From the NCBI GenBank assembly GCA_036897625.1, contig JAYMTA010000162.1, positions 1 through 36,487 of the forward strand: a DNA stretch of 36,487 nt, written 5' to 3'. A program made the position numbers and the translations under genes. Source of the stretch: Pelargonium cotyledonis. Its lineage: Eukaryota > Streptophyta > Magnoliopsida > Geraniales > Geraniaceae. Numbering within the stretch: position 1 is the stretch's first letter; every line of letters starts with the position of its first letter. A model generated the notes under the pieces. It was not told where the DNA came from, made no database searches, and saw only the letters and a list, made by a program, of their open reading frames with translations. Of the stretch, positions 14,001 to 26,000 are shown in pieces.

Positions 14001-17000
14001 ATATAGTATATTATGTATATTTTTATATATATAACTCATATATAATAACAACAATAATAAAATATATATGAATTAAATTCAAAACTGTTTCAGTTAGGTT
14101 TGTTTTCCTCTTTATTTCCTTTTTTTGCCGTACACATGAGGTAAAATGCATACAATACGTTTCCCTTTTTCTTTTTTTTTTCCTTTTTTTTTGCTGGATG
14201 CGCTAGATTGGTAACACAGTACGTATTCTGAACGTATTTGGACGTACGCGTATCCAGTATGTACGGGATACCTGTACATGAAGGTAAATAGCGTATCCGT
14301 GCATCATAGGTTGATGCATATGCCTGGTGTTGTGTGTGAGATGTAATTAGCTGTCATGCTTTTGGTAATGCAATTCTTACATGGTTGGCCGCTGGCCTGC
14401 CTTGCTACCTTTTATTCTGTTGTTTGCCTATGTTCTCATATGCAGATCCACTTTTTTCTTCAAACATTATGCTTCTAGGTATCTGCATGCCATCATATAT
14501 TGTGACCCAGTGTAGCGATTACATTGATGCTGTTAAGCATTTGGAGAACATCTACGAGGTTTGTTTACTAGAGTTATTTATACTGTGAAATCATATGCAT
14601 GGTCATTTAACCTTGTGTATAAATTTTATTTCATACAGACTTTTTTGAGAAGGTTTAATGAAGAGGAAAGTAAACTAGAAACACATCTTGGGTCTGACAA
14701 GCATACTCTTTCTGAGGCAAATGCAACTGTGTGCTGTGATTTTCCTCCTGAAATAATGTGCAGGAAGTCTGGCTTCAATAGCTGGCTTGACATTGTTCCC
14801 ATAATTGACAGTACAAGTTTTTTCTTGGACATTGATTTATTGAAGGAGCTATCATCAATTCTCTTGCTTGAGCCTGAAGAAGCTATGCAAGTAAGCTAGC
14901 TACTAACAATGTGTATTGTCTGCTTTACTTGACTGAGTGGTGTTTACCTGTGCTGTTTTCTAATTATGATTTCATAGTATGTTCTCACGTAAGATTTATC
15001 ATCAATTCTCTTGCTTGAGCCTGAAGAAGCTATGCAAGTAAGCTAGCTGCTAACAATGTGTATTGTCTGCTTTACTTGATTGAGTGGTGTTTACCTGTGC
15101 TGTTTTCTAATTAGGATGTCTTAGTATGTTCTCATGTAAGATTTCCTATAAACCATCTGTTCTTTAATCAAGCACATTAGAATTTATACTGTTAACTTCA
15201 GTCATATCTTTTGGTAAATAGTAGTTACGAGTGCAACATACTCTTTTGCCTTGAACAGCAAAACAAGAAATTAAATTTTATATGACCTGTCTTAGTGTCC
15301 TATTGCACCCCATACATTGGATATTTGGTGGTGCCTCTGGAATTCTTTTTGTTTATTTAATATTACTATAGCATGTTTTATTAGCTTCAGAGCTGCATGT
15401 TCTTATTGTTAATTTTCTTCTCCTCTCAAATGACAGCCCTTGGATTGCTTACGCGACCGCCTGAGTCATGCCTTGAATTTTTCGTTGAATTTCTCATCAA
15501 GACCACCCCAATGTTTTTCACCACATAAAAAGATTATGTTGTTGGGGGAAGAGGTTTCTGTTGGTGCAGGTCAATTTCATACTTGTTACTAGTCAGTACT
15601 CTGTATATCCAATTTACTTATATTTCATCATTTCTTTGTGTTACAGTGGACACATATATGGCCGGTTATGTACTTGAAATGTGGTATAGGTGGCACCAAT
15701 ATTTATGGAGTCACTGTTCTGTTCCTTTCAAGGTATTTTGTTGATTTTCAGAGTTGCTGTGAAGGTTTCATTCTTTTGATTGAGCAAAACCTTAATTGTC
15801 TGCTTATTGGCATGCAGAATGAAGCAAGTGTTGATGGTGATGATACTCCACAATCCAATTTACTGATTCATCCTGTGATCACATCAACGATCGTCAGTAT
15901 TTTGTAAGATAATTTCTATGACGTTTGTGCTTGCACTTTTTGATATGTAATCAGGCCTGGCATTCATTTCAACCTTCTAATATGATCTATCTATTTCTAT
16001 TTTCTAACATTTGCAGTTTAGCACCTCTTCTTTTTATTTGCTAATCTTTATTGGTAATTGCTCTCACACATAGAGATCTGGTGGTTTCATCATAATTCAT
16101 AGTGCAATACTTTCTATCTCTAGCACAATGTTTTGACATTCACTCCTTTATTTGGAGTGAAATGTATATTTTCCTTTGCTCACTAGATGATTGGATTCTC
16201 TGCATGTCTTTGGTTCTTATTTTTTCTGTTGCCTTTCTCAGGCAAGGTACATCAGCTATAAAGGATTATTTTGTGTACCGTTCAAAGCTTAAAGCAGCAT
16301 CACGTAGTCTTTGGACAAGTTCACGGGAGAAAGATTTGTCAAGCTGTCTTTTCCCTGCTTCTTGTTCTCTTTTCAAGCAGGTATATTTCTTTTTATCAAA
16401 TTTAGTATTTTTTAATTTATTTTGTTTCAATTTATAATTGTTTCATAATGATGACATTCTTCTTACAGATTATTTATGCACACAAAAAATCTTTTGATGC
16501 TGATAAATTTGCTGAAATCAAGTCAACTCTATGTTCTCTTGAGAAGGAAATGATCAAGGTATGCATTTTGTGAAATTTTCAACCATGTGATTAACCTATG
16601 GGAGTTTGCTGTTGCTTGGAGAAGAGACTCATCATTCATATGGTTACGTCCTTTTTTAGCTTGTACATTTTACTCCAGAAATTTTTTAGCTTGTCCATTT
16701 TACCCCAGAAATTCATGTGCTTTTGATGTACAATGGAACTGTACTGTATAAATTTAATTGGTGCTTGTTTTTTAAAATATCAAAATATTGTAATTCGCTG
16801 TTATAGCTTTCCCTTTCCTTTGGCTGCAGGAAAACTCAATCCAGCGTCTTAGCTCTCTTATCGCTTCATCTAATCATCAGCAACTAAAATCCTTGGTGAA
16901 TAAACATATTGAGCCACTACTTGAAGAGCTCTATCCTCAACCTTCATCTACTGGTACTTTGTATATCTTTTCTTTTCCTTTTTTGGCGCCTGCTATTGCA

Positions 17001-20000
17001 ATTATCATTTGTGGATCCCAATTTGTTTCCGTATGGGGTTTGAGATCTTAGATTGGTCATTGTTTCTTATCCTTTATTTTGTAGACTTCATGTTTCTATA
17101 GTAGTACAATGTTATAATTACCATAGAATGGTCATTGAATATTATATTTCATTTTGTAGACATCCACTATAATCTTGGCCGTGCTTGGTTACGGATTGGA
17201 GGGTTACGTTTTCAGCTCTTGCTTAGCTGTGATGATAAGGATCCTACCAAGAAGTATTTTTTGAAGTGCTCACAGTTAGAAGAGAAGATTTCCAAGCTTG
17301 AGCTTGAAATTGAGGTATTGGTGGTTGAGTTTATGCCTTGTGCTCTCAAGTTTATACCCTCTTGCTGCATCTCACTAACTTCACCCTATCTTCAAGTTTT
17401 GTGCATAAGGGTACTGTGTTTGATATTATTTGTTGATAAACCTATTTCTGCTGTTTGATTTAATCTAGGTACGACAAGAGTGTAACCACTTAGCTGGATG
17501 CTTTGCTACAAGTGAAGCTGATAAACAGAGAGCAGACCAATTAGAAAGTCTTAAGCTTGAGCATAGAAAGGTGCAAAGAAAGGTATGGAAGATTTATTCT
17601 ATATTTCACTTTTTTGGAATGTGGTGCCTTATCGAAATATCAATTAAATGTGGTATTTCAATTATCTAGCATAATATAAGGTGAATTACGGGACGAGAAA
17701 TGAAAATAGGATTACAAATTTCTAATACGACCAGGATAGGTACAAATTACTTAACCATCTAGAAAACATGAATGCCTAACTATAACATCATAGTTTTTTC
17801 TTGTTGGGCCTTCCATTTGATATAGAGAACATTCTCTACTTGATTGTAGAAAGAGGGACATTAAAGATTGAATATGTTTTAAACTACTGTGCGGAATAAG
17901 TAAGGGCAGATTTTTTGGGTTCATGTTTAACGCATGATTCTACCGAACATCTAATGTGCTTTCTGTCATCACTGATTCACTGGTCCTTTACTGCTGCTAC
18001 TCATAACCTTATGTAGCCAGCTGTTTATATTTCTTATTGTTATTACATAAAAGGGTAAAAAGTAGATGGATGAAATGTTTTTATCCCTGATTTCTAAATT
18101 TTATCTAGTCTGTATCACCTTTGAGTCTATTCTGGTATCTTTCTTATATACTTTTTGTCTAACAAATAACTTTGTATCCTTATACTCAGATTGTATTCCG
18201 CTCTGATCCCAAAAAATTCAAGAAATTAAAATATGAATGCAAGAAATTTTTTGATGATTATTTCGATAAATTCTTGGGGTTGGCGATGAATTTTAGTAGC
18301 ATGGATTTGCAACAGATTGTCAGCAAAGTGAGGAACTGGCAGGTATGTCAGTTATGAATGTAATTTGAATTTAACTGATTACATCTGGTGAAGGCCTCAA
18401 TTCAATTGGATAGTTTTAACTTACTATCAATATGTTTTCCATTTTTCTAATTGAATTCCCAGGAAGATGCAATCAGTTTTGTTGAACGATTATTGGATGA
18501 GTATCCTGCTTATGATGATATAGTTCAGCCAGTTCAAGTTGCAATGTATGAAATGAAACTTGGCTTGTCGCTGGTTCTGTCAAGTGCTTTGCAGAATTCA
18601 TTTCTGAGAAGAGTTGAAGAAGATAATATTGATCGGGTTATGGTAATAGACTGCAGCTCACAATTATCTTTTTCCAACATTAAATATAACTTATAATTTT
18701 AGAGTTATCCTTTAGCTATAAAGGTCTGACAAAGATATTGTGGCAGGAAACAATCCATGAATTCATAAGATATCCAAGAGGTTGTGCATTTGAGCCCACC
18801 TCTGCTGATCATGAAACTTTGCTATCAAATCACCCAACAAAAAGCTGGGCACTTGATTTTAATTTGCTCGAAAAGTTAGTTGCTGTATCTAGTGACGCCA
18901 GTGCTGATAAAGCGGTTTGTGTCTTAAATACATTGATTATTGTAGTTGCATCATTTTTCTATACTGTTGTTGGGCACAAACGATGTTCATTTTCATTTAA
19001 TTTATTCAGTTGCCGATTTCGGAATCTCATGCAAAAGCTGCTCTACATCAAAATATTCTTCTTCGTGTTGCACTTTCTGTAGCCAATGCACAAATCATGG
19101 ATAAGGCATCTTATATGGTGAGATTATTTGTTGAAGTGATTTGTGTCTTTCTAGCTTTATTTAGTGGTATTTTTATCTGATTCAAGAATATGCTATAAAT
19201 CAGCTACTCGATAAAATCTTCAATGATTTTACGAACCTCTGGATGAATATGAAAGTTCAAACAAAAACCAAAGAAGATTATGATGCTCAACAGTTCAAGT
19301 TCAGGCCTCGTGCATTCACAATTGATAGCGTTGTAGAAGTTGACATATCAAGTCTCAGCAAGTTGTTCGCTAATGATAGTTTTTCTGAATGGAAAGAGTC
19401 TGAAGATGATCTTACTGAAAGGGTAACGCATCTATTCACTATTTTTCGTTTTCTGCCTTTATTGTCCTCTTAACGCTTCATCTGTTCAGATGGAAGGTGA
19501 TGAAAGACATGAAAGTTTAGAGGATGAATGGAGCCTGATGGAAGAAACCGTTTTGAACAACATGGTCTACATTCATAATCAGTTGTTTGGATCAGTTAAT
19601 CTTGTCCTTGCTGTAAGTTTGTTTAATTCTCAGAAGGTTGTAGGGTTTTTATTACTTGTCATATTCTTGCATTATGTCTTGATGACATGCTGATGATGCT
19701 ATGATTTTGCTTGATATTCCTTTGACTTGCGCGAATGTTTTTCTCTTTGACATGTATTTTGCAATTCAATATCACTCTAATGTACACTAAGTGATATGGT
19801 TTTTTTTTACTCAGCCTGGAAAATTCCATGTCTCTGATGTGGATAGACTGCTTTCCTTTGGTGACTCATACTCATTGGGAGTGGGGATGATCAAAGGTGA
19901 CTCAAAACCTGCATAAAAGATTGAATCTATATTTTTTTCCTAAAGCACATATTTACTCTCCCTTTATCTTTCCAGGTTTAGGGGGTCTATCGTCTTCCAA

Positions 20001-23000
20001 CTTGGATGCTAAGCTTGTTCCAGAGCATTTACTCCGCCTTTGCTTGGAGCATAAAGGAGTATTTGTTTCATCTTCTGATTCAGCTCTCAAATATAATTTT
20101 TACAAGGTTTGAAACTTAGATAGTTGAATAGTTTGGTGTCCTTGTCTTATCACTTCATGTTTTAATGTGTTTTTGCTTCTTGTGGACTAGGATTCAAATG
20201 CCCCTTCAATGTCTAAGATGGTCGAGTTGCTTACTTCACTTAAGCAGCGGGTTATTTCTCTTTTGGCTGAGTGGGAAGATCATGCTGGTCTTCAGAAAAT
20301 TTTGGATGTGGTTGAAATGCTTTTGGTTATTCCTTTGAACACCCCTCTGGCTAAGGTAGCATATTCTGTGTCGCTTATTCTTCGTGTTTTGGATGCAGAA
20401 AGGTCAAATCTCAGTTTTGCAACTATGTAACACTTAACTGTTGGCCATCCATGTTGGGTCCTTATGTTTAAAATCCCTAGGGTTTTATTAATAGGATGTT
20501 CCTTCCTAATTTTTTGTTGCTTATGAGTACTCTGGATTACCTTATCTCTCGTGGCATACTCATCTGTGTACTGGACAAGTGACGAGTTTAACATTTTTCC
20601 TCTTTGCAGGCTCTTTCTGGATTGCAGTTTCTACTTAATAGGATCTGGGCATTACAGGAGAGTGGTTCAAAGTTTGCTCTTGCTGGTAAGCATTTCACCT
20701 TTACTTCTCCACCTGGTTTTTTTTTTTCTTTTTCTTTTTTTTTTAAATAAAAAAACTTCTGATCTTGTTTCTTCCATGGTGGCTACAGAGCTGGAAAACA
20801 TCATTGCTCTGGCATCCTCATGGCAAAAGATGGAGTTCGATTCTTGGCCTGCTTTGCTTGATGCTGTGCAGGATCAGTATGAGAAAAATGCTGGGAAGGT
20901 AAATGACAGCATTTAAAATTTGTAAAACTAAATCTCATTTCCATTATATAGGTTAGGGAAATAAACTACTATCATCTATAGCAACAAACATGTGACTGGC
21001 TATATCTGTTTGATCTACTGTTGATTCATCAATTCCATGTGTTGGTTGCAGTTGTGGTTTCCCTTATATTCAGTTTTTCATCGTGATTCAGCCGATGCTG
21101 CTGGATATAACCAGTCTACAATACAGAGGCATGAGCTAAATTTTCTGTGTTGCTTGAATATGTACTTTTTGTTGATGTGACCTTGACTTACACTAGTTGT
21201 ACTTTCAGTTTGGAAGAATTCGTTCAAACATCCAGCCTTGGTGAATTTCGAAAACGCCTTCAACTTCTGTTGGCATTCCATGGTCAGATCAAAGCTGGTA
21301 AATGCTTGAAAATTTGTTCAAGGTAAGTCATAACAAATACTCTTTTTTTTTCTCTTTCGTTCTGTCATATTTGTTGTATTGAGAGTGAGAGAGAGACGAT
21401 TCTTCCATTATTTTACGTTTGTTACATCATGCAGCAATTCCAAGATGGAGAACCTTATGATTATATACAATGTATTTGGATTCTATGTGCAATTCTTGCC
21501 ATTGTGAGTCCCCTGCCTTATTTAAACTATAACATGTACTACTTTTTGTTTAAGAATCTGGAGGTTGCATGGGTTATTTATCATAACTTTTTTACTACTG
21601 ACAGAGTAATGGAGCACATGGAAACTAATAGAAAGAAAATTGAGACGGAACTGAAACAACTATTGAAGCTATGTCGATGGGACCGTATGGAAAACAATTT
21701 GTCCTTTGAAAACTCAAAAAGGACCCGCCAGAAGCTCAAGAAACTTATTAAAAAGTACACTGTAAGTATATCACCTTGTGCATAGGTACTCTGTCAACAT
21801 TCGATGATTAACCATTTTTATAATCGATATTTCAGATTCAGGACAATTCTACTCTTAGAACCCTAATTTGACCTCATATACATTGTCCATTTGGTTATTG
21901 ATTAGTTTGTACTCTTTTCTTTGTATATTTCCCTTTTTCTTATAATTGATAGAAAGTGTATGTAATAATCATTACAAACCATCCCTGACAAATGCTTAAT
22001 CATATCTACGAAGCATAAAGTTTCTATATATGAAAGGCAACTTGCCTTGATGGAACTTGTTTCTTAACTTATCTTAAATGCTGAGCAATATACGTACATG
22101 GAGGTTTCAATTGTTTCATTCATTTGATGAAAATCAATGTGGTGCTGATTTATTCATTTATTAAGTCATGCAAGTAGTTGTCTTATGCCTTCATCCATTG
22201 CAACAGGATCTACTGCAACAGCCGGTAATGCTTATTCTTAATCAGGAAGCAGCACAGTATGCAGCAAAAGCTCAATCTTCTCAAGGCCCAACTCCCCTCA
22301 ATAGTTTTTCAGACAAAAATGAAGAGATATTGAACTCTGCTTTACATTTGACGCAGTTAAAAGATGAAGACAGGTGAATTATTCGTCTGCTTTAGTTATT
22401 TTGAATGCTACAGCCAACCAACTTCCTCCAATGTGAATGTGATTAACTGATTATCTGACTTCTCTGGTATAGGTTTATGTGGCTCTCCAAATGGACAAAA
22501 AAAGTAAATCAAGCGTTGCAAGACTTGCATCCTGGAGGGACATCTGGTATTGACAATTCATACTCAGGTTTAATTAGTTCTTTTATTTTCTTTTATTCAT
22601 GTCTATCTGTGCCAAGCAGTCTTGTGAGATTATTTATCTGCAGACATTTCAAGTATCATTCCACAATCCTCTGCTTTCGAGTCTGTATGCCATATATACC
22701 AGGAAGAATGGACTGTTGTATGGCATACACTCGAAAATATATGTGAAACCACGTCAGGATGTAGTGATCGCTGGAAGGTTATTGGCAAGAGAATTGGGAA
22801 GAGGAGGGATTTGGATGAACTTTTGAAGTTGTTAGAGAGCAGTGGGTTGCGTAGGCACGGATTTATGGCTGTGCAGGTAATATGCCCCTATTTTTATGTC
22901 ATATACATAGCTTGAGTTATTTCACATGAACATGTAAAATCTAAAGTTGTTTTTTCTTCTAATGACGGGCAATTCATAGGATCAACTCAATTCCAACCAG

Positions 23001-26000
23001 TTATCTTTGCGGTTCCTTGGACCATCATATGATGTGCATCATTTGCTGCCGGAAGGACGTAGACTGACTCATGGAACTTCTGATATTGTTGATTCAAGTG
23101 AAGTCCAAAGTACTAATTGGAAAACAGTCAATGAATATTATTTCAAGAGCATGGCATCAGTGCTGGTTTTGCAGCAGATTTGCCTAAAGTTTCACAAAGA
23201 CTTTTCTCTTGAGCAGGTAATTTTTCATGGACAAACATTACTCAAAGTTTCCTTGGTAGTTCAGTTGCTTTAGTCATCAACTTGGCTTTTATGCTCTATA
23301 CTATCATATCTTCCAATGTAGTATGGATTCTTCAACCTTGAAGAATTGTCCCAGTTGTGTAATTCTGCTATTCAGGCATTTGTATAGTATATATATATTT
23401 GTAATCTAATAGTTTTCCCATTACAATGTAGGTTAATAGGTCGGCCTCTTTTCTCGACCATCTTATTGCCATTCAACAGGAGCATCGGGCTGCGGCTTAT
23501 AGTTTCACTGAGCATTTGAAACGATTGCAGAAATGTACATCTGCTTTGGGATCTTTGTGTTCTAGTTCCTCTCAGAGCTCCAATGCTCAGAATGGCCATG
23601 CTGTTAAGAAGTTTATGTGGGAACAAAAAGTGTGTACTATTGATATTATTTCTTGTCTGGATGTTTTTCCTCCTTTTTAACATGGCAACTGAGCTCGTTT
23701 ATTTTTCTTAATATTGCAGCTTATATTTGATAGCTTGTATGAGATCTCAAACGAAGAATTGCTGTTGCTAAGAACAGTTGAAAGTACTCATTTGAATGGT
23801 TGTCGAAGTGTCAAACCTGCAGCAAATAAGGTTCTAGATTTCATAACGGAATTTAATCAAGTTTTTCGGCAGTCCAAGGTGTGTGATTTTTTTTTATTTG
23901 GTTGTAATTACTTGGGTGTAATAGACCTTGCATCTTACTCATTAGAACATTCTGACAGGAATCACTGGATAATTATTTTGTTGGTCGTGATGGAGCTATA
24001 ACCACAATGGCTGGTTCATTATATCCTCATGTTGTGTCAGTTCAAGAAGAACAGATGGTCACTCAAAACTTTCTGGTCATTAAAAAATTCCACAAGCATC
24101 TCTCTGATTTTCGACAAGATTTTGATGGAAACTCAGTTGAAGAGGCTCTGCTATATCACTTTGATAATGTGATAGAGAAGGTATCTTCTTTTTTTAACTT
24201 CCATTTCTTCTATAAATTTGAGGACCTTCTTTTTCATTCTCATGGTTTTTTAGTGGGTTATTATTTATTTTTTTCTGTATTTGAAGCCATAGTGGTCTGT
24301 CGTAGAAACATTGCTCATACTTCTTGCAACTCGTGCAGGGTAAACTGTTGGAAAATCAATTCAATTCTTCAACTGTGTTAGGGAATGGTTCAAAGGATCC
24401 TAAGGCTGATTGTGGTGGAGCCCTCAAACGAATATGGTCAAATACAATGGATACATTGCAAAAAATGAGTTCATTGAATAATGGTGATGCTTCATCTGAA
24501 TCATTGGGGAAAGTTACGTCCTCGAAATCTCTATTTGAAGCATATGCAGCAAATTTGAATGTGGATCAGTTATGTGATGATCTTGAAACAATTTTCCACG
24601 CTGTAAGTTTTATCATAGTGATCTCTGTGGTATTTAAGAATATTTTTCCGATTTCATTTACTTACCTTATAGAATGTGTTATGTTCAGCAAAATCATTCT
24701 GGCCATGGGACTCCTGGACTTTTTTCCCACACTCAAGGACAGCTTAAGCATATACATGTATTGTTGGACCTGTTATCAGACTTCGGCAATAGTCTTCTGC
24801 AAGATTTTTTGACTGTCCATAAAACAGTTAGTTTCTTATCTCAGCCATTGCTTCTATTTTCGATGTTTTGTTAGCTTTTCGTTACTTGAAGAAGATGTCG
24901 TTCAAACCAAATCATTAATCAATCTTTAGCACATTTATGCATTTCTGTCCAACTGCCTGGATATTACTCATTACTCTGCCGAGTTATGACCGAAAATTTT
25001 GTCATTCAAAATCAATCATCAATTAATCTTAGCTCGTAACTTCATATACAGATTCTCACATTGTCATATCACTGTTAAATTCTTGAATATTATAACAAAT
25101 GTCTGCGTTTTTTACATACTTCCTGTATATTACTCATTACTCTTTCCTGACTTTTGACCTATCTTCTCTTCCAATATCAGAATACTAGATTTTCCGAGAT
25201 GAACCACCACTAACTCTATATGCTTGCACGCAGGTGTCTATGATGACTCATGTTCTTGCGAAAGTCTTTGCTTCATTATACTCCCAAGGATTTGGTGCTT
25301 CTACTGAAGATCAGGAAGATGACGCTGGCGGCGATGTACCCCAAGATTGTAGTGGAACGGGTATGGGGGAGGGTGCGGGAAAGAATGATGTCAGCGATCA
25401 GATAGAGGATGAAGATCAACTGCTCGGAGCGTCTGAAAAGGTAATATGTTTGGCCCTTTAAAATAGGTTTCATGTTCTCTATATAGTTTTTCTTTTTCTT
25501 TTTCTTTTTCTAGCATGTGATTCTGATATCTTTTGTCAACTTATTTGTTCCGCAGGATGGAGAGGAACAAGATGCCTCTGATAAAGTACCTGATAATAAC
25601 AACAAAGGAATTGAAATGGAGCAGGATTTTGAGGCTGATGCAGTTAGTATTAGTGAGGACTCGGGAGAGGATAACGATGAAGATGGTGGGGATGAGGATG
25701 ATCAGCTGGAGTCTGCAATGGGAGAAAATGGAGCTGAGAGTGAAGTAATCAATGAGAAATTATGGGATAAGGAAGATGAGGAGAACCCCGACGAGACAAA
25801 AGAGAAGTATGAGACTGGGTCATCTGTTAAAGATACCGATGCGAGCTCTCGAGAGCTTAGAGCCAAGGAAGATGGTGCTACCACAGCTGATGAGCCTGAA
25901 GAACTCAACTTCGATGAAGCTGATAAAGATAATGATGAAATCGGAAGCGAAGATGATCTAGCTGATAAGGAGAATGGCGAAGACATGAAGATGGACAAGG

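Larger units (their letters stand above)
11900..25233 (+). other. MDN1: MDN1 linker/stem region (most of exon 26 to exon 62)
   Basis: Exons: 11436-12941, 13026-13203, 13288-13353, 14446-14558, 14639-14890, 15437-15569, 15647-15732, 15818-15903, 16242-16380, 16469-16558, 16830-16953, 17160-17314, 17469-17582, 18190-18342, 18463-18642, 18747-18914, 19010-19117, 19204-19422, 19490-19612, 19815-19896, 19976-20106, 20191-20355, 20610-20685, 20789-20898, 21052-21128, 21209-21322, 21435-21503, 21605-21761, 22207-22373, 22473-22567, 22644-22876, 22980-23216, 23432-23629, 23720-23878, 23959-24180, 24339-24602, 24689-24826. This is the family's poorly conserved helical stem and middle domain, which carries the MIDAS tail away from the AAA ring. 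Conserved anchors include VDTYMAGYVLEMWYRWH (15648-15698), HYNLGRAWLRIGGLRFQ (about 17164-17216) and SLEEFVQTSSLGEFRKRLQ (21209-21264). Small exons and diverged sequence make this the part where edges are least certain. Confidence 0.85.
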
